Positions 9,948-19,620 of a stretch of DNA of 64,000 nucleotides are shown here, piece after piece. The notes under the pieces were generated by a model, which was not told the origin of the DNA, searched no databases, and was given only the letters and a program-made list of their open reading frames with translations. Made by a program: the position numbers and the translations under genes. Numbering within the stretch: position 1 is the stretch's first letter; the number at the start of each line of letters is the position of its first letter. Origin of the DNA: Lachnospiraceae bacterium (GTDB taxonomy: Bacteria > Bacillota > Clostridia > Lachnospirales > Lachnospiraceae); contig JAAUZH010000013.1 in assembly GCA_014804675.1 (NCBI GenBank), positions 190,733 to 254,732 of the forward strand, read 5' to 3'.

Positions 9948-11780
9948 TTATTCTACCGTCTCTGCTTCTACTGCATCTAAGGATTCTTCAATGATTGCTT
10001 CATCCTCCAAAATCTTTGGATTTACTCCATATGTACACGTAATCGTTGCCATTACTTCCGTGGTCGTATCTGTCGTTCTTGTTGTATCATCCTCTTTCTT
10101 AGAAATACTGGTACAAGACACATCCTCAAAATATCCCACACTTCTGAGCTGAACAATCGCTTTTGCCACAGAACGTTTATTAGGATAAGTAGCCCCGATG
10201 GTTACTTCCGTTTCTGTAATATCAAGAGTGTCAATACTGATTTTCGTAGGTAACAAAGTTTCTAAATCCGCAAACACCTGAAACAGCTCTGAATTATAAT
10301 TTTCCGTCTGGGCATATACGGCAGTTAAATATTGATAATCTGCCAGCACCTGCGTATATGTATCATAAATAGGCTGAATTTCCTGTAACTGCCGTTTTCG
10401 TATAAGTAAAGCATCGTTTTCCGCCTTTGCATTAAAGTAGGGGATACCTGCCCATGCCGCTAACACGATTGCCAAAAGCATTCCGCCTGCCAAAACAAGC
10501 ACCGGAACCTGATTCTTCTTCTTTTCTGTAGTTCCCTTTGTCCCTTTGGCTCCCCTGGGAGCTGCAACAGCGCCTGAAGTGAAGCCCGAAGTACTAAGTC
10601 CTGCACCAATCACGGAAATGTAATCACCAAGGGAAATATCCTGTAAATGAAGTCCCTGACTGATGCTAGTGCCCGCCAAATCTCTCAGCACTTCCACATC
10701 CCTGCCGAGCTCTGCCGAAAGCAGATTGGAAAAACCCCAAAAATCCGCCGCAATACCGGTAATAACAATCCTGTCAATACCAGACTCCCTGTTTTTGGAA
10801 TTGTAATAATCAATGACACGCACAATGGAACTGATAAGCTGCTGATAAGAATAAGTGATATCCTTTCTTAACCGAAGCATCTTCAAATTAGCATCTGCCT
10901 GCTTGGACGCTACAGTTGCCGCTGCTGCGCCAACTGTGTCACCTGTAGCAGAAGCTCTTTCTGCTGCTTCCTGCTGCGCCCTGAAAAGTTCTTCCGTTTC
11001 TCTTTCCCTTTGCAGCAAAACCTCTTCTTCATCAGGACGCATGACAAGATTGTTTCTTCTCAAAGTTTTCACAGCTGATTCATAGGTAAGCCTTTCCCCA
11101 TAAGCATCTGTTTCCATTAATGTTTCTACAATCTGGTCGGCACCGTACATACCAGACCTCTGCATAGCAATGACACCGTCCTTGATAACGGTAATCAAAG
11201 AATTTCTTTCATCAATTTTTACTATCAGATTTACACCGGTTGCAAATTTCGTTCTTAATACCTGAAAAATGGAGTTACCGCTGTATTCAAGGGAATCCAT
11301 CTCCAATCCCAGGTTTTTTGCCAGACTCTCATATCCAGCAAATATATCAGTGGGCACTGCCATCAGCATCAAATGAAACTGTTTGTTACCAGCACCGTCC
11401 GTTATCGTATTCATAATATTATGGGCAAACTGATACATAGAAGGATTCACAGGGAAGTAATCCGTCACATTACTCAATACCATATCCCTTATTTTGTTTT
11501 CCTTTACTGCCGGAATCATAGCCTCCCTATTGGCAATTTTTGTAGAAGAAACCGAAAAAATAACCTTCTTCGCATGCATCCCATTTGCCTCTAAATAGGA
11601 CTTCAATTCCCTAACGAACTCCCCATCCGGACGTACATATCCGTCATCCAGCACTCCCTGAGGCGTCTTCATACTGAATACACCATATACCTTTGGATGC
11701 TTTGACTTATAATCCATTTCACATACTTTTGTTAAGGAATAACCAACCTCAATACTTAGTACTCTCTGTGCTTTCGCCAT
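9948..11780 (-). CDS. pilMN: PilM-PilN fusion protein, T4P assembly platform
   Basis: Residues 1-400 form the actin-like PilM fold: RVLSIEVGYSLTKVCEM at the N-terminus (phosphate 1-like), IVITGIAADFWGFSNLLSAELG (338-359) near the C-terminal subdomain, and a helical Ala/Glu-rich insertion at about 250-300. A Lys/Gly linker (409-423) leads to a transmembrane helix (424-447) and a PilN-like periplasmic coiled coil plus ferredoxin-like domain (448-610), ending in an acidic tail. In most bacteria PilM (cytoplasmic) and PilN (membrane) are separate. The fusion is reminiscent of PilMN in Clostridioides difficile. It precedes pilO and follows pilD after a 147-base gap, in which I see no clear promoter. 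The RBS is GGGAGG. Confidence 0.88.
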   Translation of the reverse strand: MAKAQRVLSIEVGYSLTKVCEMDYKSKHPKVYGVFSMKTPQGVLDDGYVRPDGEFVRELKSYLEANGMHAKKVIFSVSSTKIANREAMIPAVKENKIRDMVLSNVTDYFPVNPSMYQFAHNIMNTITDGAGNKQFHLMLMAVPTDIFAGYESLAKNLGLEMDSLEYSGNSIFQVLRTKFATGVNLIVKIDERNSLITVIKDGVIAMQRSGMYGADQIVETLMETDAYGERLTYESAVKTLRRNNLVMRPDEEEVLLQRERETEELFRAQQEAAERASATGDTVGAAAATVASKQADANLKMLRLRKDITYSYQQLISSIVRVIDYYNSKNRESGIDRIVITGIAADFWGFSNLLSAELGRDVEVLRDLAGTSISQGLHLQDISLGDYISVIGAGLSTSGFTSGAVAAPRGAKGTKGTTEKKKNQVPVLVLAGGMLLAIVLAAWAGIPYFNAKAENDALLIRKRQLQEIQPIYDTYTQVLADYQYLTAVYAQTENYNSELFQVFADLETLLPTKISIDTLDITETEVTIGATYPNKRSVAKAIVQLRSVGYFEDVSCTSISKKEDDTTRTTDTTTEVMATITCTYGVNPKILEDEAIIEESLDAVEAETVE

Positions 11781-11927
11781 GTCTTACCTCCCTAAAAAAT
11801 ATGGAATAACTCCTCATTTTTTATTTCTTCTTTTCTTTCCTTCATGCTTTAACGCTATCATGTATCTATGTATCCTATAAAGCCCGTCATGTAATATATT
11901 TATAGCATTGCAATCTTATAAGCTATA

Positions 11928-12689
11928 TCAAAACAGACTAAAATACCAACTTAAAAGCGGTTCCCCCCATAACACTGCCAAAAGAATGCCAATCGACAGA
12001 TAGGGGCCCATAGCCAGCTTATGCCCTTCTTTTGTTATCTTCATACGAATCAGATGAGTAACAGAGCCAATTACACATCCTGCTATCATTGCTAAGTATG
12101 CCAGCTTCCAACCAATCAACAAGCCTGCAACAGCCATAAGCTTTACATCGCCTCCGCCTATCGCCCTTCCCTTGGAAGCCAGGAAAATGATTTCAAAAAT
12201 ACCACTTACAAGTAAAAAACCAATCAAATACTGTTTCCAGTCCGAAATGCACAGCAGCAAATGCGCTATGCCCAATACAAAAATAAAAACATTGATACCA
12301 AAAGGGATTTCATATGTCCTAAAATCTATTACGCTTAACGTAAGAAGCGCTGATGCTAAAAAGCAATAGATAACTGTTTCTAAATTCCAACCTTTTATTG
12401 CAAAAATCAATACATACAGCAACCCATTCACCCCTTCAATAATAGGGTACTGAAGGGAAATATGAGTTTTGCATCGGCGACATCTACCACCGAGAAACAG
12501 ATAGCTGAACAACGGAATCAAATCATACCATTTCAACTGATATCCACATTTCATGCAATGACTTCTGTTTTTGGCTATACTCTCCCTGATTGGAATTCGC
12601 AATATGCACACATTTAAAAAACTGCCAATCACGATTCCAAACAGGAAGATCCATATGTAAAATATGATATTATATAGCTCGATGGTCAT
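11928..12689 (-). CDS. pilD: Type IV prepilin peptidase (A24 family)
   Basis: Membrane-embedded aspartic protease that cleaves prepilin leaders after Gly and usually N-methylates the new N-terminus. Length (253 aa) and multiple hydrophobic helices fit the family. The cytoplasmic N-terminal domain has the tetracysteine pair CMKCGY (45-48) and CRRC (70-73). The two catalytic aspartates are visible in IDFRTYEIP (D122) and GGGDVKL (D181). The gene lies between the pilin genes and pilMN, and its substrates would be the two small pilins and the four minor prepilins encoded around it. Confidence 0.95.
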   Translation of the reverse strand: MTIELYNIIFYIWIFLFGIVIGSFLNVCILRIPIRESIAKNRSHCMKCGYQLKWYDLIPLFSYLFLGGRCRRCKTHISLQYPIIEGVNGLLYVLIFAIKGWNLETVIYCFLASALLTLSVIDFRTYEIPFGINVFIFVLGIAHLLLCISDWKQYLIGFLLVSGIFEIIFLASKGRAIGGGDVKLMAVAGLLIGWKLAYLAMIAGCVIGSVTHLIRMKITKEGHKLAMGPYLSIGILLAVLWGEPLLSWYFSLF

Positions 12690-12754
12690 AGGGGCGATGT
12701 CTCCTCAAATGCAAAAATTACTATTCATATTTCATATTCTTTGAATACTACATT

Positions 12755-13183
12755 TTAGCTGTAGTTTGATGGGTCATAAGTACCACTGCCATCACTAACA
12801 GTTACTTTCAAAGTAGTTCCGCTGTCATCTATACCAATGGTAATTGTTGCGTTTTTAAATGCTTTGGATTTAAAGTGACTGTTGGATACACTGCCGTAAA
12901 ATTCAGTAACAGCGTTGGTCAGCCCTGTACCACTTACAGTAACATTAGTGCCATTAATTACGATACTATTGCTGGAATCAATATCATCATAATAGTCATC
13001 ATCAGTAATAGCAGTCTGTGCTGCTTTTGTCAAAGAATCAATCATATCCTTGTCTGCAGATACTCTTGATCTTTCTACGTACTTAATGTACTGTGGTGCC
13101 AATACACCAATTAAGATTGCCATAATGGCAATAACGATGATAAGTTCCACTAATGAGAAACCTTTGTTGTTTGTCTTTTTCAT
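12755..13183 (-). CDS. pilA: Major-pilin-like type IV prepilin, copy 1 (142 aa)
   Basis: Leader MKKTNNKG, then FSLVELIIVIAIMAILIGVLAPQYIKYVERSRVSADKD. This is a classical PilA/GspG-like alpha1 with Glu+5 and a Pro kink. The globular domain is short and beta-rich and has no Cys pair, so it lacks the usual disulfide D-loop. It is paralogous to the adjacent 140-aa pilin; their first 40 residues are nearly identical. Size and family make it a candidate for the main pilus subunit. A hairpin upstream (13222-13252 region) may uncouple its expression from the preceding pilin. Confidence 0.88.
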   Translation of the reverse strand: MKKTNNKGFSLVELIIVIAIMAILIGVLAPQYIKYVERSRVSADKDMIDSLTKAAQTAITDDDYYDDIDSSNSIVINGTNVTVSGTGLTNAVTEFYGSVSNSHFKSKAFKNATITIGIDDSGTTLKVTVSDGSGTYDPSNYS

Positions 13184-13251
13184 ACTAAACTCTCTCCTTT
13201 TAACATTATTTTTTTATCTTAAACACCCTTCCCCTATGCAAGGTGTCTAAT

Positions 13252-13674
13252 TCATGAATCAGGCTGCCAGCTTCCCTTCACTTGAAACGTGCTGCCAGAA
13301 CTCCCCCCTTGAAACTCCACCACATACTTCTGGGTCGAATACGCCTTTGATTTCACTTTACTGTTTCTCCACCTGTCGGCATACTCATCTAAAGCATTGG
13401 TTAATGTAGTATCTCCCGCCGGATCCAGCGAAATGCCATTCTTCGTAAAAATAATTTTACTGCCCGAATTGATATCATAGAAATAATCCTCATCTGATAC
13501 AATCAGACATCCTATGCTAAGCAGCGTATCCGCCGTATCCTCATCCACTGAAACCCTGGACTTTTCTACGTATTTGATATACTGCGGCGCCAATACCCCC
13601 ACAAGAATCGCCATAATGGCAACTACTACAATCAATTCTATCAAAGAAAAACCTTTATTTCCATTCTTCCTCAT
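13252..13674 (-). CDS. Major-pilin-like type IV prepilin, copy 2 (140 aa)
   Basis: Leader MRKNGNKG, then FSLIELIVVVAIMAILVGVLAPQYIKYVEKSRVSVDED, nearly the same alpha1 helix as the neighbouring pilin at 12755-13183. The C-terminal half has diverged (GGSSGSTFQVKGSW) and also has no Cys pair. It lies 12 bases after pilC and precedes the other pilin by 68 bases. A tandem duplication with divergence of the exposed half would explain the pair. Which one is the major subunit cannot be decided from sequence. Confidence 0.87.
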   Translation of the reverse strand: MRKNGNKGFSLIELIVVVAIMAILVGVLAPQYIKYVEKSRVSVDEDTADTLLSIGCLIVSDEDYFYDINSGSKIIFTKNGISLDPAGDTTLTNALDEYADRWRNSKVKSKAYSTQKYVVEFQGGSSGSTFQVKGSWQPDS

Positions 13675-13686
13675 AGCTTTTCCCTC

Positions 13687-14904
13687 TTACAAATTCTCAA
13701 GACCCTCGTACATAGCTGCCATAGGAGCCATTATCGCACCAATAATAACACCACAGACCAACGCCATCACGATAATCATCACAGGCTCTAAGGCCGCCAT
13801 CAAGGACTGGGTCGCAACTTCTACTTCCTCTTCATAATAATCCGCCAATTTGTCAAGCATTTCTTCTACATTACCAGTTTCTTCACCAATGCGGGTCATG
13901 TGATAGACCATAGGCGGAAACAGCCCGCATTTTTCAAGCGGCTGCGAAAGAGGAATTCCTTGCATTACATCATTTCGCGCTTCCTGCAAAGCTTCTCTGT
14001 AAAACAGATTATTGATAGTACCCGATGTGATTTCCACCGCCTCCGGCATGGGAATTCCTGCTGCCAGCATAGTGGACAAAGTCCTTGCCAGCTTTGCCGC
14101 ACTGGACTTGGTGGTAAGAGTGCCAAACAGCGGCAGCTTAATAGCTGCTTTTGCAAACAGTGCCTCACCAGCAGGCTGCTTCTTAAACCATACAAAGAAC
14201 CCTACTATGACCAGGATGACTCCTACTACAACGTACCATCTTCTCTGCATATACTCACTGGCAGCCACCACCGCTAATGTAATTGCCGGCATATCAATTT
14301 CCATATCCGCAAACATACCCATAAAATTAGGTACCACATATGTTAACATCACGATAACTACCACAACCGCAACCACTGCAACCACAATGGGATAAATCAT
14401 GGCCTTTTTTATTAAAGACTGCAGCTTGGCTGATTTTTCAAACTGCTCTGCCATACGTTCAAAGGCAATATCCAGACTTCCGGATGCCTCTCCTGCAGTC
14501 ACCATGTGAATCAAAAGCTTTGGAAAGACCTTTGGAGACTTTGCCATGGACTGTGCCAGAGGTTCACCCTTCTGCACCCCCAGATAAGCTTCCTGGGCAG
14601 CCTCTTTCAGCGTATCGTTCTCTGTCTGTTCTACCAGCATCCGCAAGGATTCCAAAATCGTCACACCTGCTCTGTGCATACTGACGAACTGTCGGCAAAA
14701 GATACTCAAATCCCTGATTTTGACTTTTTTCTTAAAAATCGCCAAATCAATATCTTTATCCAACAATCCCTGTTCCTTTAATTCTACCGGCACCAGCCCG
14801 TCATTTTTAATAAGACCACGAGCCTTTTCCAGCGTATCCGCTTCAATAGAACCCTTTGATTGTTTACCCGCCTTGTCTACAGCGGTATAAGAATATGTAG
14901 CCAA
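13687..14904 (-). CDS. pilC: T4P inner-membrane platform protein PilC (GspF family)
   Basis: 405 aa, the usual length for PilC/GspF. N-terminal MATYSYTAVDKAGKQSKGSIEADTLEKAR is typical of the family. Two GspF repeats are visible: one around FCRQFVSMHRAGVTILESLRML...GEASGSLDIAFERMAEQFEKS (about 67-155), the second around LARTLSTMLAAGIPMPEAVEIT...IGEETGNVEEMLDKLADYYEEEV (about 270-355), each followed by hydrophobic helices. PilC couples the PilB and PilT motors to pilin insertion or removal. It lies between pilB and the two pilin genes. Confidence 0.95.
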   Translation of the reverse strand: MATYSYTAVDKAGKQSKGSIEADTLEKARGLIKNDGLVPVELKEQGLLDKDIDLAIFKKKVKIRDLSIFCRQFVSMHRAGVTILESLRMLVEQTENDTLKEAAQEAYLGVQKGEPLAQSMAKSPKVFPKLLIHMVTAGEASGSLDIAFERMAEQFEKSAKLQSLIKKAMIYPIVVAVVAVVVVIVMLTYVVPNFMGMFADMEIDMPAITLAVVAASEYMQRRWYVVVGVILVIVGFFVWFKKQPAGEALFAKAAIKLPLFGTLTTKSSAAKLARTLSTMLAAGIPMPEAVEITSGTINNLFYREALQEARNDVMQGIPLSQPLEKCGLFPPMVYHMTRIGEETGNVEEMLDKLADYYEEEVEVATQSLMAALEPVMIIVMALVCGVIIGAIMAPMAAMYEGLENL

Positions 14905-14943
14905 TCCGTTTCCCTCCTAATCGTATTTTCTGTTTTATATTTA

Positions 14944-16644
14944 CTACATCTCGAAGGAAACCTTAATCATTTCCGAAATCGATGTAATCCCCTGTAACAC
15001 ATAATCCGTAGCCGCCATGCGCAATGTGTGCATACCATCTATCAGCGCCGCCTGCTTAATCTGTTCCGCATCGCCTCCCTTGGCAATAATCTTCTTCACC
15101 TCCGGAGTCACTTCCATTATTTCATATACACCTATACGGCCTTTATATCCGTTGTTATCACATGTAGGACACCCAACCGGTTCATATATCGTAACTTCAT
15201 GCCCCTCCAGCAGGAGCAGTTCCAGTTCTTCCCGATTAGCCATTCTTGCCCGCTTGCACTTCGGGCAGAGTCTGCGCACAAGACGCTGTGCAATGATGCC
15301 CACTGTAGAGTCTGCAATCATATAGGGCGGAATGCCCATATCCGCCAAACGGGTAACAGTAGACGCTGCCGAATTGGTGTGGAGCGTGCTTACTACCAAG
15401 TGGCCTGTAATAGAAGCCTGTACTGCAATCTGTGCCGTTTCGCCGTCACGAATTTCTCCAATCATAATGATATCCGGATCCTGACGAAGAATAGAACGAA
15501 GAGCGCTTGCAAAGGTGAGACCTGCTTTCGTATTGGTCTGCACCTGATTGATACCGGCAACATTTGCTTCCACCGGGTCTTCTACCGTAATGATATTAAC
15601 AGCCTCTGTGTTCAATTCACTAAGCGCTGTATAAAGTGTAGTGGACTTACCGCTACCTGTAGGACCCGTTACCAGAATGATGCCGTGGGGGTTTTTCAAA
15701 ATATGGTCAAACCTTTCCAAATCGTGAGGCGGGAAGCCCAGCTCCGACTTATCCTTTGTAAGAGCGTTTTTATTGGTAATACGCATTACCACCTTTTCCC
15801 CAAAAACAGTTGGAAGAATAGATACACGGATATCATATTCCCTGCCGTCTACAAAAGTTGTGATACGGCCATCCTGTGGCTTTCTCTTCTCAGAAATATC
15901 CATGCCGCCAGTAATCTTCAATCTGGCAACAATGGCCGGAAGCAATTTAATGTTATACGTAATCCTTTCATATAACGAACCATCAATGCGATATCTCACC
16001 CGGACTTTCTTCTCGAGCGCTTCAATATGAATATCAGATGCCCTTTGGCGCACCGCTTGCTCCAGCATACCATTTACCAGTTGGACGATAGGAGAATTGC
16101 TCACATCATCATTGATCATCTTCTCCATTTCATCTTCTGCAAACAGGTCGCTCCGTTCCTGCTCATAATCGCTTGCTGCCTTTAGAGCTTCAGCATTACC
16201 ATAATATTTGTCTATGGCAAGCATAACCTCCCTTGGAGTGGCAACAATCGGTTCGATCGCACGATTGGAAATCATGGATAAATCATCAATCGCCAGCATA
16301 TCCATGGGGTCCGACATGGCAACCCTGAGCATATTGATATTATTCCGGGCATATTCAACCGGAATGACTGTATACTTTTTTAAAATGTCCACTTCAAAAA
16401 TGGAAAGGATATCATCCGTAATGACTGTATTCCCTAAATCCGCCCTATCCATGTGCAGCTGGCTGCACAAAGCATCCGCCATGGCTTCATCTGAAACAAA
16501 GCCTTCATCTACTAAAATTTCGCCCAAGCGCTTTTTCTTTTCCTTTTGAAGTTCCAGCGCCCTTCCTAACGTTTCTTCCGTCAGAAGGCCTTCATTGATT
16601 AGAATATCTCCGATACGTAACTTTCTTCTACTGGAAAATCCCAT
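14944..16644 (-). CDS. pilB: T4P assembly ATPase PilB (GspE family)
   Basis: Hexameric ATPase that powers pilus extension. The N-terminal MshEN/GspE-N type domain has two similar halves (LRIGDILINEGLLTEE and RLGEILVDEGFVSDE, residues 9-52). Walker A GPTGSGKST is at 327-335, the Asp box near 357, Walker B DPDIIMIGE at 389-397, His box GHLVVSTLHTN around 414-424. A tetracysteine zinc site lies at C460, C463, C492 and C495. Start: a longer frame begins at 16743, but that lies within a promoter -35. ATG 16644 is preceded by GAGGGAATTGCT, an excellent RBS, giving 566 aa, typical of PilB. It is the first gene of the pil operon. Confidence 0.95.
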   Translation of the reverse strand: MGFSSRRKLRIGDILINEGLLTEETLGRALELQKEKKKRLGEILVDEGFVSDEAMADALCSQLHMDRADLGNTVITDDILSIFEVDILKKYTVIPVEYARNNINMLRVAMSDPMDMLAIDDLSMISNRAIEPIVATPREVMLAIDKYYGNAEALKAASDYEQERSDLFAEDEMEKMINDDVSNSPIVQLVNGMLEQAVRQRASDIHIEALEKKVRVRYRIDGSLYERITYNIKLLPAIVARLKITGGMDISEKRKPQDGRITTFVDGREYDIRVSILPTVFGEKVVMRITNKNALTKDKSELGFPPHDLERFDHILKNPHGIILVTGPTGSGKSTTLYTALSELNTEAVNIITVEDPVEANVAGINQVQTNTKAGLTFASALRSILRQDPDIIMIGEIRDGETAQIAVQASITGHLVVSTLHTNSAASTVTRLADMGIPPYMIADSTVGIIAQRLVRRLCPKCKRARMANREELELLLLEGHEVTIYEPVGCPTCDNNGYKGRIGVYEIMEVTPEVKKIIAKGGDAEQIKQAALIDGMHTLRMAATDYVLQGITSISEMIKVSFEM

Positions 16645-16714
16645 AGCAATTCCCTCACACACTTTGATTAGATTCCAGGCAAACCCCTTCCAATCCATCT
16701 TTTTTATGTAATCC

Positions 16715-16743
16715 ATTTTATCATTTTTCCAGCCTTCCGTCAA
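16715..16743 (-). promoter_or_regulatory. Sigma-70-type promoter of the pil operon
   Basis: On the minus strand TTGACG (16743-16738) and TAAAAT (16720-16715) are separated by 17 bases. Transcription would start near 16708, giving a leader of about 60 bases before the pilB ATG at 16644. It is positioned to drive pilB through the downstream pilin genes independently of dprA-comM. Confidence 0.6.
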
Positions 16744-16826
16744 ACCTTTTTAACAATTTAAACCTATCCAAATTCACCAAATTTATTTTAAATATTTGGT
16801 AGTTTTCTACAAAGTTTAAGATAATA

Positions 16827-17981
16827 TTAAGATTTTAAGGCATAATACCCTCCTTTTGCTTGAATTTCCCCCTTTTCTTCAAGCCTTATCAATGCTTCCA
16901 TTATCTTTTTTAAGTCCGGCATTTCTTCTTTCTTTTCTCCTTCCACTGCCTCTTCATAAATTTTTTGTATGGATTTCGGATAAAAATCTATGTTTTCCAG
17001 TATTTTCAGTTCAAAATCTTCCAGTCCTTTCTCATATTCAACTTTCTTTCCGGCAGCATCATCCCCAATCCGGTATCCATAATTTCCGTGCAGTTCTCTG
17101 ATAAATTCTTCTACAGAACAAAGCATATCTGCGCCCTGTTTCATAAGCCGGTTGCAGCCGGCGCTGAGGGCATCCGTAATTCTCCCTGGCACTACATAGA
17201 CTTCCCTACCCTGTTCCAATGCCATATCTACCGTAATCAAGGTTCCGCTTTTTTCTTTTGCCTCTACTACCACCACCGCCTGGGACAATCCGCTGATAAT
17301 CCGGTTTCTTGCCGGAAAATTGCCAGGCTTTGGCTCTGTTCCCGGAGGATACTCAGAAAGAATCCCTCCATTTCTTTTTAAGTTTTCGTAAACGTTTCTG
17401 CTGCTTTGGGGATAGCAGATATCCACGCCGCTTCCAAGCACTCCATAAGCGCTGCCTTTTTCCATAGCCGCCTGCTGAGCCATGCTGTCAATTCCTCTCG
17501 CCATTCCGCTGACCACCTGTATCCCGTTTTCCGCCAAAGCTCTTCCCAATTCTTTTGCCATGTGCGCTCCATAGGCAGAGCATTCTCTTGCCCCTATTAC
17601 CGCTACCGTCATTTTTTCTTGTTCCGGCAGCTTCCCTATTCCATAAACCGCCCAGGGGGCATCGGGAATTTCTTTCAGCTTTTCCGGATAGTCAGGATGG
17701 AATTCGGGATAGAAATCAATCCCTTTCTTTTTCATTTCTTCATACCGTCCCATTACATCCCAGCCCTCCCTGCTCTGCACTATGTGGCAGACAGCCTTTT
17801 GTGTAAATATCTTTTCTTTTATTACATACGTCTGCAGCATCTGTTCTTTTGTCATCTCAAAGAGCCTGCTTGGCTTTAATGCTTCCTTTAACAATTTCCG
17901 GATTCCTTTATTTCCCACTCCTTTTATATTGTGCAGCCAGTATGCGTAAGGCATCTCTTCTTTATAATCTATCCAATCCAT
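16827..17981 (-). CDS. dprA: DNA processing protein DprA (Smf)
   Basis: Cytoplasmic protein that binds incoming single-stranded DNA and loads RecA during natural transformation. The Rossmann-type DprA core is clear: VAVIGARECSAYG, VVSGMARGIDSMAQQAA, YGVLGSGVDICYP, GGILSEYPPGTEP, FPARNRIISGLSQAVVVVEA and SGTLITVDMALEQGREVYVVPG. A helix-hairpin-helix-like N-terminus (LHNIKGVGNKGIRKLLKEA) and a C-terminal winged-helix-like domain (about 315-384) flank it. 384 aa is the usual size. RBS AGGAGG precedes ATG 17981, and the gene is 14 bases after comM. DprA is widespread even without competence; here its neighbours are T4P genes. Confidence 0.95.
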   Translation of the reverse strand: MDWIDYKEEMPYAYWLHNIKGVGNKGIRKLLKEALKPSRLFEMTKEQMLQTYVIKEKIFTQKAVCHIVQSREGWDVMGRYEEMKKKGIDFYPEFHPDYPEKLKEIPDAPWAVYGIGKLPEQEKMTVAVIGARECSAYGAHMAKELGRALAENGIQVVSGMARGIDSMAQQAAMEKGSAYGVLGSGVDICYPQSSRNVYENLKRNGGILSEYPPGTEPKPGNFPARNRIISGLSQAVVVVEAKEKSGTLITVDMALEQGREVYVVPGRITDALSAGCNRLMKQGADMLCSVEEFIRELHGNYGYRIGDDAAGKKVEYEKGLEDFELKILENIDFYPKSIQKIYEEAVEGEKKEEMPDLKKIMEALIRLEEKGEIQAKGGYYALKS

Positions 17982-17995
17982 CTTTTTCCTCCTTC

Positions 17996-19543
17996 TTATA
18001 TGTTTTCCCAGGCCCCTTTGTTAAAAATATCCAGACCGGAGGAATAGCTTAGGGCTTCTATCACATGTTCTTTTTCTATCCGTCTGCTTTTTTCTAAATC
18101 AGCAATCGTCCTGGAAAGCTTTAAGGTACGGTAATATGCCCTTGGTCCTAATTCTCTCTTGCGGAATATCTCATCCAGTATTCTTTCCGTAGGTTTGTCC
18201 AGTTTGCAATGCTCTTTTATCATTTTCCCCTTTAATTGGCTATTGCAAAGTATTCCCGTTCCTTCATATCGTTCTTTTTGTATCTTTCTTGCCGCTTTCA
18301 CCAAATCAGCCATCTCCCTGCTGCCTGTCTGCCCGGTTTTCTTTCCTTCTTCCATTAGAACACTCATTGCAGGCGGTTCAACGATAACGCATATGTCCAT
18401 TCTGTCCAAAAGGGGACCTGACACTCTTCCCATATAGCGTTTTCTCTCGCTCATGCTGCAGCGGCATTTTCCAATATCCGGAAAATATCCACAAGGGCAC
18501 AGATTCATAGCGCCTACCAGCATAAAATCCGCCGGGTAGGAAAAGGCTCCGGCATTTCTTATGATTTCTATTTTCTTTTCTTCCAATGGCTGGCGCATAC
18601 TATCTAAAGAGCTCCTTTTAAATTCTGCCATTTCATCTAAAAACAGCACGCCTTTATGGGCAAGGCTCAGAGCGCCTGGAACAGGCACCCGCCCTCCTCC
18701 TGTCAAAGCCTGCAGCGTAACGGAATGATGAGGCGCTACATAAGGCGGCGCCGTCATAAGCTTTCCTTCCTTTAACAATCCCGATATGCTATAAACCTTG
18801 GACACTTCCAGACAATCTTCTTCAGACAGTCCGGGAAGTATCCCCGGAATTCTTTTCGCTATCATGGTCTTTCCCACACCTGGCGGCCCCAGCATAAGAA
18901 AATGGTGAAATCCAGCTGCCGCAGCAAGGGCTGCTCTTTTTACCGTTTCCTGTCCTATTACTTCTAAAAAGTCCGGCTCTTTTTCCGATTTTGTACTCTT
19001 TTCTTCCTTCTTTTCCTCCGGCACAGGTATTTGTTTCTGAGAAATCAGTTCTATCACCTCTTCCAGATGGCTCACTCCAAACACGGAGATCCCCCTGACC
19101 AGTTTTCCTTCCTTTACATTTTCTTTTGGTATGACGCAAGCCTTAAAGCCTCTTTTCCTTGCCTCTAATACCATGGGAAGTATCCCTTTCACTCCTCTGA
19201 TGCTTCCATCAAGCCCTAGTTCTCCTGCAAAAAGAGCCTGGCTGAACCAGATTTCTTCCACCCTTTTCATGGCGCCTAAAATGCCTGCTGCAATGGGCAG
19301 GTCAAAAGAGCTTCCTGCCTTGCGCACATTGGCAGGAGAAAGATTGACCGTTACCCGGCCCGTAGGAACGGAAGCATTGCAGTTATGCATGGCTACCCGC
19401 ACCCGTTCCTTTGCTTCTCTTACTTCCGAGCTTAAAAAGCCCACTAATTCCATGCAGGGAAGTCCTGTAGAAATATCCACCTCTACTGTAACAAGGTAGC
19501 ATTCTATCCCCTGCAAGGCACCTGACATGACTTTGCAAAACAT
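17996..19543 (-). CDS. comM: YifB/ComM-type Mg-chelatase-like AAA+ ATPase
   Basis: 515 aa, full length for the YifB/ComM family. It has an N-terminal Lon-like domain (about 20-165), an AAA+ domain with Walker A GPPGVGKT (219-226) and Walker B LFLDEMAEF, then a C-terminal Mg-chelatase-like helical domain. In Gram-negatives ComM is a helicase that extends heteroduplex during transformation. An RBS AAGGAG precedes the start. Adjacent dprA and nearby pilT and pil genes are consistent with a DNA-uptake role, although dprA-comM pairs are also frequent in non-competent bacteria. Confidence 0.93.
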   Translation of the reverse strand: MFCKVMSGALQGIECYLVTVEVDISTGLPCMELVGFLSSEVREAKERVRVAMHNCNASVPTGRVTVNLSPANVRKAGSSFDLPIAAGILGAMKRVEEIWFSQALFAGELGLDGSIRGVKGILPMVLEARKRGFKACVIPKENVKEGKLVRGISVFGVSHLEEVIELISQKQIPVPEEKKEEKSTKSEKEPDFLEVIGQETVKRAALAAAAGFHHFLMLGPPGVGKTMIAKRIPGILPGLSEEDCLEVSKVYSISGLLKEGKLMTAPPYVAPHHSVTLQALTGGGRVPVPGALSLAHKGVLFLDEMAEFKRSSLDSMRQPLEEKKIEIIRNAGAFSYPADFMLVGAMNLCPCGYFPDIGKCRCSMSERKRYMGRVSGPLLDRMDICVIVEPPAMSVLMEEGKKTGQTGSREMADLVKAARKIQKERYEGTGILCNSQLKGKMIKEHCKLDKPTERILDEIFRKRELGPRAYYRTLKLSRTIADLEKSRRIEKEHVIEALSYSSGLDIFNKGAWENI

Positions 19544-19620
19544 AGTTTTCTCCTTTTCTTATGAATTGTTGTGATTATTTTAAGTTTCAATTGGAAATCC
19601 TGTCTGAATCGACAGATTCT

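Noticed and set aside
15028..15975. Long plus-strand open frame (315 codons)
   Set aside because: It lies entirely opposite pilB, whose motifs are all present; Cys/His-rich translation is a mirror of the coding strand.
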